This document shows, one piece after another, positions 4,829 to 9,439 of a DNA stretch of 9,439 bases. Origin of the DNA: Candidatus Woesearchaeota archaeon (lineage in GTDB: Archaea; Nanobdellota; Nanobdellia; Woesearchaeales; ARS49). The first letter of the stretch is position 1. Each line of letters begins with the position of its first letter. Below the pieces are notes generated by a model. The model had not been told where the DNA came from. It saw only the letters and a program-made list of their open reading frames with translations, and searched no databases. Both the position numbers and the translations under genes were made by a program. The stretch spans positions 1 to 9,439 of the forward strand of contig JAHWHT010000043.1 in assembly GCA_019323135.1 (NCBI GenBank). Reading direction: 5' to 3'.

Positions 4829-5656
4829 TTATCCCATTAAGAAACTTGACACATCGTCTAGTTTTTGCCTCTCTTCATCTACTTCTTCCTCAACTTCAGG
4901 TTCTTCTTTCTTCTTCGCCTTTTTCTTAGCTTTTTTCTTTGTCTTCTTCGGCTTTGTTGCCATTGCCTCTAATGAAGTTTCTTCCTCTTCAGGCTCTTCC
5001 TCAACTTCTGCTTCTTCTTCAGGTTCTTCTTTAATTTCTTCATCTTCCGAAGCTTCCTCTTCAGGCTCTTCAACCTCTTCCTCAACTTCTTCTTCCTTCT
5101 TCTCTTCTTCTTTCTCAGAAACTTTTTCTTCTGCTTCTTCAATCATTTCTTCTTCAGCCGCAGTTTCTTCTTCTAGTCCTTCCATCTGTCCTAAGGCTTT
5201 AGCAACTCCTGCGCGTAAAGCAGTGTGAATTTTCTTATAATCTTCATCAGAAATCTGGTGTTCTGGATAATTTATCTCTACTCCATCTTGTTCCATTCTT
5301 GGAATAATGTGAAGCATAAAGTGTTGTGCCCGCTGTCCAGCTGTAACTCCATTTGCAACAAATATTGTTGTTCCTTGTGCCTTAAGAGCTCTTAATAACG
5401 CATGAGAAAGCCCTTTTGTAACCATTCCTATGTGTTCAACAACATCATCAGGTATCTGAGGCATCACAACATAGTGTTCTTTGGTCATAAGTAAAACATG
5501 GCCCGGATTTGCAGGATTAATATCTAATACTGCAACAACGTGTTCATCTTCGTATATTTTCTTAGATGCAACTTGGCCTGATGCTATTTGGCAAAAAATA
5601 CACTGCTGTTTTGCCATAGCAGCCATCTGTTCTGGCGTCATCTGTGATGGGTCCAT
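4829..5656 (-). CDS. HIT-family protein lacking the nucleophilic His, with a long acidic/basic tail
   Basis: The protein has 275 residues; the HIT domain spans about 15-150. It has CIFC (C19 and C22), the strand segment ending GHVLL (52-56), KEHY (59-62), and AGQRAQHFMLHIIPR (106-120). In the triad frame this is H112-F-M114-L-H116, so the nucleophilic middle His is Met, parallel to the Ile in the neighbour. After residue 160 comes a Glu-dominated stretch (about 162-230), then a Lys-rich block with repeated AKKK (235-250), then a second acidic stretch and a closing SSFLMG. Such a tail is several times longer than usual for HIT proteins and could bind basic proteins or nucleic acid. First gene of the operon; the ATG at 5656 lies about 25 nt from its TATA box, so translation is probably leaderless. 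Confidence 0.9.
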   Translation of the reverse strand: MDPSQMTPEQMAAMAKQQCIFCQIASGQVASKKIYEDEHVVAVLDINPANPGHVLLMTKEHYVVMPQIPDDVVEHIGMVTKGLSHALLRALKAQGTTIFVANGVTAGQRAQHFMLHIIPRMEQDGVEINYPEHQISDEDYKKIHTALRAGVAKALGQMEGLEEETAAEEEMIEEAEEKVSEKEEEKKEEEVEEEVEEPEEEASEDEEIKEEPEEEAEVEEEPEEEETSLEAMATKPKKTKKKAKKKAKKKEEPEVEEEVDEERQKLDDVSSFLMG

Positions 5657-5676
5657 ATTTTTTTCTTAATGTTCGT

Positions 5677-5684
5677 TATATAAA
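5677..5684 (-). promoter_or_regulatory. TATA box of the HIT operon
   Basis: The minus strand reads TTTATATA, centred about 25 nt upstream of the ATG at 5656, consistent with a leaderless operon mRNA covering the three genes down to 3920. Confidence 0.55.
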
Positions 5685-5705
5685 AACCTTTTGTAAAAGA
5701 AAAAG

Positions 5706-5714
5706 CTTATAAAT
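5706..5714 (+). promoter_or_regulatory. TATA box of the pilin gene
   Basis: CTTATAAAT predicts transcription from about 5736, which leaves a short leader holding the Shine-Dalgarno AGGTGAT at 5739-5745. A second TATA-like element at about 5720-5728 would instead give a leaderless start. Confidence 0.5.
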
Positions 5715-5751
5715 GAGTATTTATATAATAATTAAAAAAGGTGATTAAATA

Positions 5752-6243
5752 ATGCTTCACAGTAAGAAAGGTGTTTCTCCACTTGTTGCCACTATATTGC
5801 TAATTTTGTTCTCTATTGTTCTGGGCGCTGTTGTCATGAGCTGGGGCGAAGCATATATAGAAGAAAAGGCAGAGTTTGTAAAAGGTGCGCAAGAGACTGT
5901 TGCTGGCTGTGATGCTGCATACATAAACATAATCAAGGTCAGTGGAGAGCTAGAGATCTGCTATAAAGACGATGATATTCTCGAAGTTTGGATTGAGAAC
6001 GGTCCAACTACTGAATTATATGATATTCATGCAAGGATTGTTGGCACTGAAAAAGCAACCACCAGGGATTCTATTCTTATAGAGCCACTAAGGCCTGCTG
6101 ATGCTAGGAAAGTTATGTTTCGCTTTGAACCGGTAGGGTTTATTAGGCAGGTAAAACTCACGCCAATAATTATGCGTGCAGGCACATTAACTCCTTGTGT
6201 TCAAAAGGCAATCACTGTAGAGAATGTGCATCCATGCCAATAA
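5752..6243 (+). CDS. Archaeal type IV pilin-like protein
   Basis: The 163-residue protein starts MLHSKKGVSPLVATILLILF, a class III signal peptide. PibD-type prepilin peptidase would cut after G7, leaving VSPLVATILL at the head of a hydrophobic helix (about 8-30). This is the N-terminal domain shared by archaeal type IV pilins and archaellins, which packs in the core of a surface filament. The remaining ~130 residues would form a beta-rich globular domain with four Cys (C53, C70, C149, C162), enough for two disulfides. The Shine-Dalgarno AGGTGAT lies 6 nt before the ATG, supporting this start. No assembly ATPase or membrane platform gene is in the window, so it may be an orphan or minor pilin, or a pilin-like surface protein. 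Its last 32 nt overlap the convergent beta-helix gene. Confidence 0.85.
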   Translation: MLHSKKGVSPLVATILLILFSIVLGAVVMSWGEAYIEEKAEFVKGAQETVAGCDAAYINIIKVSGELEICYKDDDILEVWIENGPTTELYDIHARIVGTEKATTRDSILIEPLRPADARKVMFRFEPVGFIRQVKLTPIIMRAGTLTPCVQKAITVENVHPCQ

Positions 6244-6817
6244 ATTTTCTTATTGCTGCCTCTAATATTTTTGCTAAAGAATAGTGCTGATAAACTGGCA
6301 TGCTAATCTCTGTTGTTTTTTCATTGCAGCTGTTGTGCCTGCAGAAATCTCCCTCGAGATTTTTATTGAGGTATTTTACATGATTCTCAAATGAGTTTAT
6401 TCCTTTTAGTATTTTTGTGATACTGACATCTCTATTTTCATAGAAGTGATTTCCATTAGAATTTTCTATGTGCACTCCGATAAAGTTTCTTAATAATTGA
6501 CTGTCATGTATGTCTGCATCTGTCGCATTTCGCAGATTTATTCCTTGTCGAAAATTAATTATGTTGCAGTTTTTTATCTCAACATTCTTTGCATCACGAA
6601 TTGATATCCCTGTTGTCTTGAAATCGCCTTGAAGTATTGCGTTGTTGCAGTTTATCACGACATTATCCGTCTCTATTGTTATTCCATTTGGAATATAGTA
6701 TCTTTTGTTGCAGAAATCTTGACTTATAGTATATGCTTTGCCGTCTAATGGAGTATCGCAGGCAAAAACAAAAGGACACAACAATAAGACTATCACTATC
6801 CACCAGCTCTTTTTCAA
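6212..6817 (-). CDS. Secreted right-handed beta-helix (NosD/PbH1-like) protein
   Basis: The 201-residue protein has an N-terminal signal peptide (1-19, ending FVFA before C20). Residues 40-130 then carry repeats of the parallel beta-helix type: NGITIETDNVVINC, GISIRDAKNVEIKNC, GINLRNATDADI and GVHIENSNGNHF. Each rung is about 22-24 residues. Such solenoids bind carbohydrates or act as surface scaffolds. Cys residues at 36, 57, 84, 159 and 164 suggest disulfides. It is a clear paralogue of the neighbouring 6835-7611 gene over the signal and helix region but lacks that gene's tail and C-terminal membrane anchor. Translation starts at TTG (6817), supported by GAGGTG about 5 nt upstream. It is the last gene of the envelope cluster, 17 nt after its paralogue. 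Confidence 0.82.
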   Translation of the reverse strand: MKKSWWIVIVLLLCPFVFACDTPLDGKAYTISQDFCNKRYYIPNGITIETDNVVINCNNAILQGDFKTTGISIRDAKNVEIKNCNIINFRQGINLRNATDADIHDSQLLRNFIGVHIENSNGNHFYENRDVSITKILKGINSFENHVKYLNKNLEGDFCRHNSCNEKTTEISMPVYQHYSLAKILEAAIRKFIGMDAHSLQ

Positions 6818-6821
6818 TGTT

Positions 6822-6828
6822 ACACCTC
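6822..6828 (-). promoter_or_regulatory. Shine-Dalgarno site deciding the TTG start at 6817
   Basis: The minus strand reads GAGGTGT, then TAACA, then TTG. This strong match at ideal spacing is the main reason to accept a TTG start, which is followed directly by a typical signal peptide (Lys-Lys-Ser-Trp-Trp). Confidence 0.5.
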
Positions 6829-6834
6829 TTTTTT

Positions 6835-7611
6835 TTAATCTTCTTTAACGTGTTCGTAAAACTGAATAAATAAAAATGCTAAAATATAGAATATTGGATA
6901 AAGCAGCCAGCTTTTGCTTTTTTTCTTAGGCACAACTGTCATAGTTTCTGGCTCTTCTGTTTTATTTACCACAACCGGCTCTTCTGTCTTGTTTTCTTTT
7001 GGCTCTGCGTCCACAGGTTTGACTTTTTCTACACAGTCATTGTCTGATTCTGCTGTGCATTTCTGACTGCAGTAAAAGTCATCATCTACACAAGGGTTTA
7101 TGTCTTTTATTTCATTGCATAGATTTGATATGCAGTACGCCTCATCTATTCTTTTGTTAATATCAAATGTGTTGAATTTTGATGTTATCAGGCTCACAGG
7201 TGTTTGTGTGCTTTTGTCTGCAATATTTGTGATAAAGTTTTCATTTGCATTAAGCATTCTTATCCCTATCCTGTTTTTCAGTAGTGCACTATCATCTATT
7301 ACAATAGAGGATGAATTTTTCAGATATATGCCTACGTGAAAGGTTAGGATATTGCAGTGTCTAATCACTACATTTTTTCTGTTCTCTATTATTATTCCTG
7401 TTCCTTCCTGCACATCGCCTCTTAACACTGCTGTTCCGCAGTCTATTGTTATGTTATCTGCCATGATGTGTATTCCATTAGGTACATCATATGCATCTGA
7501 GCAAAATGTTGTGTCATTTGTGATTCTCATTCCATCTAGTGCATCAATACACTTTGCACTTGCAAAACTCGCAAAAAGCACAATCAGTAAAATATAGACA
7601 AAAGGCCTCAT
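6835..7611 (-). CDS. Membrane-anchored beta-helix surface protein
   Basis: I place the start at the ATG at 7611. There ATGA overlaps the upstream stop codon, AAGGAGG lies about 12 nt before it, and a clean signal peptide begins (MRPFVYILLIVLFASFASA). The 258-residue product has beta-helix rungs at about 45-130 (NGIHIMADNITIDC, GIIIENRKNVVIRHC, GIYLKNSSSIVI and IGIRMLNANENF). A Cys-rich segment follows (C160, C165, C174, C181, C185, C193), then a Glu/Lys/Pro stalk at 195-232 and a transmembrane helix at about 235-251 with a short charged tail. N-glycosylation sequons occur in the exported part (NDT, NIT and two NKT). It is paralogous to the next gene, but only this copy is C-terminally anchored. 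Ligand unknown. Confidence 0.82.
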   Translation of the reverse strand: MRPFVYILLIVLFASFASAKCIDALDGMRITNDTTFCSDAYDVPNGIHIMADNITIDCGTAVLRGDVQEGTGIIIENRKNVVIRHCNILTFHVGIYLKNSSSIVIDDSALLKNRIGIRMLNANENFITNIADKSTQTPVSLITSKFNTFDINKRIDEAYCISNLCNEIKDINPCVDDDFYCSQKCTAESDNDCVEKVKPVDAEPKENKTEEPVVVNKTEEPETMTVVPKKKSKSWLLYPIFYILAFLFIQFYEHVKED

Positions 7612-7829
7612 TTTTTGTTGTGCCTCCTTGTTATGAGAAAATATATTAGCGGCGCCCAAACAAACACCAGCACAAGCCAGATTATCAACTCAATCTTGTC
7701 TAATCCGCCAGGCAGTAGTATCAAACCATACACAAAAGGCAGGATAAGCACTGGCTCTAGAAAATCAGCTATAGAATACTTTTTATTCAATAGAAACTTG
7801 GTAAATGTTTTGTGGACCTCTCTTTTCAT
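7608..7829 (-). CDS. Small two-helix membrane protein
   Basis: The 73-residue protein has a basic N-terminus and two hydrophobic helices (about 23-40 and 47-66) separated by LPGGLDK, ending in RRHNKK. I recognise no family. Its first 47 nt overlap the end of the upstream lipoprotein gene in another frame, and its stop overlaps the next start as ATGA, so translational coupling along the cluster is likely. There is no later Met; a TTG at codon 14 is the only obvious alternative and has no ribosome site. The N-terminal basic cluster and the Arg-rich C-terminus favour both ends in the cytoplasm. Confidence 0.7.
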   Translation of the reverse strand: MKREVHKTFTKFLLNKKYSIADFLEPVLILPFVYGLILLPGGLDKIELIIWLVLVFVWAPLIYFLITRRHNKK

Positions 7830-8157
7830 AATCCCTTGGAAAAACGAACTCTGATTTATATCTTTCTGTTACACAAGCCCCTAATACGCATTTTTCTTCG
7901 CATTCATGCATAATAAATGCACTCATCTGGAAATTAGCACACACTGCCTCAACAAGCATTTTCTGCCCTACGCAGTAATCAGTTCTGATAAGGTAGTAAT
8001 CTATTGCCTTTCCTGATGTAAAAAAATTAGCTCCTCCATCCGTATCTCTGCATGGCGCAAGAGGCTCCCTGAATTGACCAGTCACTACTTCTGGAAACTT
8101 AGAACTACATCCGGCTAAAAGAAGTAAAACAAATATTATCATCAGCTCTTTTTTCAT
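7783..8157 (-). CDS. Cys-rich surface lipoprotein
   Basis: The 124-residue protein opens MKKELMIIFVLLLLAGC, a lipoprotein signal with lipobox LAGC and lipidated C17. The mature part has six further Cys (36, 62, 73, 86, 90, 95). Its layout, CRDTDGGANFFTSG, then TDYC, then CEEKCVLGACV, resembles a small Cys-rich module that I associate with surface proteins of Woesearchaeota-like archaea. Three disulfides are likely. It heads the envelope cluster. Only 16 nt separate it from tRNA-Thr, with no room for a TATA box, so it is probably transcribed by read-through from the tRNA promoter. The function is unknown. Confidence 0.78.
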   Translation of the reverse strand: MKKELMIIFVLLLLAGCSSKFPEVVTGQFREPLAPCRDTDGGANFFTSGKAIDYYLIRTDYCVGQKMLVEAVCANFQMSAFIMHECEEKCVLGACVTERYKSEFVFPRDYEKRGPQNIYQVSIE

Positions 8158-8159
8158 TT

Positions 8160-8174
8160 TAAATTATAATAAAA
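8160..8174 (-). terminator. U-rich trailer after tRNA-Thr
   Basis: The minus strand reads TTTTATTATAATTT directly after the tRNA. It may terminate part of the transcripts, with the rest reading into the lipoprotein gene that starts at 8157. Confidence 0.35.
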
Positions 8175-8293
8175 GCCTCCGGCGGGAATTGCACCCGCGA
8201 CCTCAGCCTTTTTGTACTTCGCTTAGCTTGTACAAAACCGACAAGCAAGCTTGAAGTTACCAAGGCTGCGCTATACTACTAAGCCACGGAGGC
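8174..8293 (-). tRNA. tRNA-Thr (anticodon GGU) with a 48-nt intron
   Basis: The acceptor stem GCCTCCG/CGGAGGC (8287-8293 with 8175-8181) is perfect and is followed by T73 (8174), the usual archaeal tRNA-Thr discriminator. The anticodon stem CAGCC/GGCUG closes a loop UUGGUAA, giving anticodon GGU at 8259-8261. An intron at the canonical 37/38 position (about 8210-8257) begins ACTTC and pairs with GAAGT near its end, with further pairing inside, as expected for a bulge-helix-bulge splice site. The T arm is GCGGG-UGCAAUU-CCCGC. Two oddities: the D loop AGUAGUA lacks the G18G19 pair, and the T loop has G at 55. No CCA is encoded. Two related but altered copies lie upstream. Confidence 0.92.
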
Positions 8294-8528
8294 GCTAATG
8301 TCTGGTTGCGAATTTAGATGTTTGTTGCACTTTCGCTTGTGCTGCCTTGCGTAGCACTTCTTTGGGTTCTATCCTTTTGTAAAGGATAGCTACCTAAGCC
8401 ACGGAGGCGCTAATGTAATTTTGTTTGTTGTGAAGTTCTAGTTAAAAGCAATTTCGCTTGTGAGACTTCATGTCTCACTTGTTTGGATCCTAACCTTTCT
8501 TAAAGGTTAGCTATTGGAGGCGCTAATG
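8288..8528 (-). repeat. Tandem ~114-bp repeat built on the tRNA-Thr 5' end (three copies)
   Basis: GGAGGCGCTAATG occurs three times, at 8288-8300, 8403-8415 and 8516-8528, with periods of 115 and 113 bp. CTAAGCCACGGAGG, which is the tRNA 5' acceptor and D-arm start on the minus strand, is shared by the first two. TGTCTGGTTGCGAATT is shared by the first and third. A TTCGCTT element also recurs in each unit, inside the intron in the case of the real tRNA. So the tRNA gene and its upstream flank appear duplicated, the upstream copies having lost the 3' half. Confidence 0.8.
8317..8415. ncRNA. Structured repeat copy 2, possible ncRNA or tRNA leader
   Basis: This copy has two strong hairpins: 8339-8357 (GTGCTGC/GTAGCAC, with one G.U on the plus strand) and 8369-8389 (CTATCCTTT/AAAGGATAG, 9 bp). 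They are followed by a remnant of the tRNA 5' end. It cannot form a complete tRNA because there is no T arm or 3' acceptor strand. The strand of the functional RNA is uncertain: the wobble favours plus, while the promoter and tRNA orientation favour minus. Confidence 0.45.
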
Positions 8529-8542
8529 TCTGGTTGCGAATT
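8416..8542. ncRNA. Structured repeat copy 3, possible ncRNA or tRNA leader
   Basis: This copy is homologous to copy 2, with hairpins at 8460-8478 (GTGAGAC/GTCTCAC) and 8490-8510 (CTAACCTTT/AAAGGTTAG). Compared with copy 2 the stems differ at several positions on both sides, so pairing is kept. The tRNA-derived part is shortened to GGAGGCGCTAATG. Confidence 0.45.
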
Positions 8543-8585
8543 ATAACTATGTGATAAGATTTTTGTTTGCTTTTTAAAGATTATC

Positions 8586-8593
8586 TTTTTATA
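8586..8593 (-). promoter_or_regulatory. Candidate promoter of the repeat/tRNA-Thr transcript
   Basis: The minus strand reads TATAAAAA, with predicted start near 8564. A weaker TTTAAAAA at about 8571-8578 would start near 8549. No better TATA element lies nearer the tRNA, so the two structured copies are probably in the 5' leader of the tRNA precursor. Confidence 0.45.
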
Positions 8594-8613
8594 CCATTTT
8601 TTGTGCCAAAAAA

Positions 8614-8621
8614 CTTATAAA
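8614..8621 (+). promoter_or_regulatory. TATA box of the RAM-domain gene
   Basis: CTTATAAA predicts a start near 8643, leaving a short leader with the ribosome site GGGGGTG at 8647-8653, 5 nt before the ATG at 8659. Confidence 0.5.
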
Positions 8622-8658
8622 CTCGTTTGTCTTCCTTATCATTACAGGGGGTGTTTAA

Positions 8659-8886
8659 ATGCAAGCATATGTACAAATATCATTAGATGATGCAAAAGAA
8701 AGTGAAATATACGGTTCTTTAAAGCAATTACCTGAAGTTCAAGAAGCACATATTTTGTTTGGTGAATGGGATGTTATTGTTAAACTAGAACTGTCAGCAC
8801 CAGAGGCATTAGGAACTTTTGTTATGGATAAGATTAGGTCTTTGCCAGGAGTTAAATTAACTTCAACAATGATCGTGGCAAAGTAA
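8659..8886 (+). CDS. Stand-alone RAM (Lrp/AsnC effector) domain protein
   Basis: The 75-residue protein covers exactly one alpha/beta ferredoxin-like RAM domain: MQAYVQISL, then a helix ending LKQLPEVQEAHILFGEWDVIVKLEL, then a helix with VMDKIRSLPGVKLTSTMIV. The PEV...GEWDVIVK pattern and the closing LPGV..T.T strand are typical of the C-terminal domain of Lrp/AsnC regulators. The N-terminal helix-turn-helix is absent, so it cannot bind DNA by itself. Known stand-alone RAM proteins bind amino acids or similar small molecules as dimers or higher oligomers and may modulate full-length Lrp proteins or enzymes. The start has a good ribosome site. Confidence 0.9.
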   Translation: MQAYVQISLDDAKESEIYGSLKQLPEVQEAHILFGEWDVIVKLELSAPEALGTFVMDKIRSLPGVKLTSTMIVAK

Positions 8887-8889
8887 AGC

Positions 8890-8898
8890 TTTTTATAA
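8890..8898 (+). promoter_or_regulatory. TATA box of the TIM-barrel gene
   Basis: TTTTTATAA lies just after the RAM stop and is centred 26 nt before the ATG at 8920, so a separate leaderless mRNA is likely. Confidence 0.5.
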
Positions 8899-8919
8899 GC
8901 AGAACGGTTTATTCTAGAT

Positions 8920-9439
8920 ATGATAATATGCGCTAAACCTTGGCCTGCCCTAAGCATTAAGCAAAATGTTGCTATTTTTAGTAATTTAGGTTATAAGCAG
9001 ATAAGATATGATCCAAATACCACTATTTTCAGAAAGGCTAGAACAGGCACACCTCTAGAAAGTTTCAAGAAAGATTTTGAAGCAGTTCAGAAAGTAGGGA
9101 TGAGTATTGAAGAATTTCATTCTTATGCAGTTGCTTTTGATGAATTCAAAAAAAGAGTTGATGTATATATAGAGATGATGACGCTTGCAGATGTAAAATT
9201 TTATGTTCAGCACATGAGCGAAGAGATGACACAGCACAAGGATGAATTAAATGAAATAATTAAAAGGTTTAAGGATGCAGGAATTTATTTTTGTGTTGAG
9301 AACGAATTTGTTTTTGAGGGTTTTTCTGCGTATAATGTTAATTTTGAGGTAATGGACAGTATTCTTAAGACTTTTCCAGATGCAAAAGTTTGTCTGGATA
9401 TTGGACATGCTTTCATGGTAGGTATTGAGCCGTATGAAT
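8920..9439 (+). CDS. Xylose isomerase-like TIM-barrel / AP endonuclease family 2 protein, 5' part
   Basis: The reading frame is open from the ATG at 8920 to the window end (173 codons), so the C-terminus is missing. The start MIICAKPWPALSI is followed by alternating strands and helices. FHSYAVAF (66-73) has a His (H67) in the place of an early barrel strand, YFCVENEFVFEG (123-134) carries E127, and VCLDIGHAF (157-165) has D160 and H163. The Glu-Asn and Asp-x-Gly-His elements are the metal-binding pattern of the sugar-phosphate isomerase/epimerase and endonuclease IV-like superfamily. Which reaction it carries out cannot be told from this part. Its own TATA box 26 nt upstream supports this start and a leaderless mRNA. 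Confidence 0.82.
   Translation, partial: MIICAKPWPALSIKQNVAIFSNLGYKQIRYDPNTTIFRKARTGTPLESFKKDFEAVQKVGMSIEEFHSYAVAFDEFKKRVDVYIEMMTLADVKFYVQHMSEEMTQHKDELNEIIKRFKDAGIYFCVENEFVFEGFSAYNVNFEVMDSILKTFPDAKVCLDIGHAFMVGIEPYE

Noticed and set aside
4815..5228. Ser-rich protein frame on the plus strand.
   Set aside because: It is the antisense shadow of the Glu-rich tail of the HIT gene (GAA/GAG read as TTC/CTC and TCT/TCC codons).
7660..7660. Upstream extension of the anchored beta-helix protein to a start at 7659.
   Set aside because: The extra 16 residues are hydrophilic and would bury the signal peptide; the ATG at 7611 has ATGA coupling and a Shine-Dalgarno site.
8317..8415. A second complete tRNA in repeat copy 2.
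   Set aside because: The acceptor 5' strand and D-arm start are present, but there is no T arm or matching 3' acceptor strand, and the anticodon-like hairpin would have a 9-nt loop or read an unused anticodon.
8288..8528. CRISPR array.
   Set aside because: Three copies of GGAGGCGCTAATG at about 114-bp spacing are too far apart, and the intervening units are homologous to one another rather than unique spacers.
8739..8957. Minus-strand frame across the RAM gene.
   Set aside because: It is antisense to a well-supported gene, with no ribosome site or recognisable domain.

Overview
The window looks like part of a compact, AT-rich archaeal chromosome, most likely from a DPANN-type lineage such as Woesearchaeota or Pacearchaeota. 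The evidence is archaeal TATA boxes about 26 nt upstream of starts, several of which imply leaderless mRNAs; a class III (PibD-type) pilin signal peptide; an intron-bearing tRNA-Thr with a U73 discriminator; and small Cys-rich surface lipoproteins. The lineage is inferred from style and protein families. There is no rRNA or other marker gene to fix it.

Layout. Positions 1-96 (-) hold the 5' end of a PIN-domain gene. A soluble Hanks-type protein kinase (210-1370, -) and a large lipoprotein (1427-2338, -) follow. A short divergent promoter region separates the lipoprotein from a small membrane protein that looks like an isolated voltage-sensor domain (2413-3030, +). Positions 3031-3372 carry no protein gene. 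They hold a GC-rich, multi-hairpin RNA that reads on the minus strand as a class II tRNA with an enlarged T-arm side, plus a degenerate copy of its 5' half. Two small plus-strand genes come next: a 51-residue charged protein and a possible ubiquitin-like beta-grasp protein. Positions 3920-5656 (-) are a tight three-gene operon with two tandem HIT-family proteins and a small hypothetical protein. Both HIT proteins lack the middle, nucleophilic His of the HIT motif. A type IV pilin gene (5752-6243, +) diverges from it.

Positions 6212-8157 (-) form a four-gene cell-envelope cluster: Cys-rich lipoprotein, two-helix membrane protein, membrane-anchored beta-helix protein and secreted beta-helix paralogue. 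Just upstream is tRNA-Thr(GGU) with an intron. Upstream of that tRNA lie two further tandem copies of a ~114-bp unit whose hairpins differ by compensatory changes. A stand-alone RAM (Lrp/AsnC effector) domain gene and a truncated xylose-isomerase-like TIM-barrel gene close the window on the plus strand.

The most unusual parts are the two RNA loci, each with an incomplete or altered 5'-half copy upstream of a tRNA or tRNA-like gene; the pair of nucleophile-less HIT proteins; and the voltage-sensor-only protein. No single known defence or biosynthetic system is evident.
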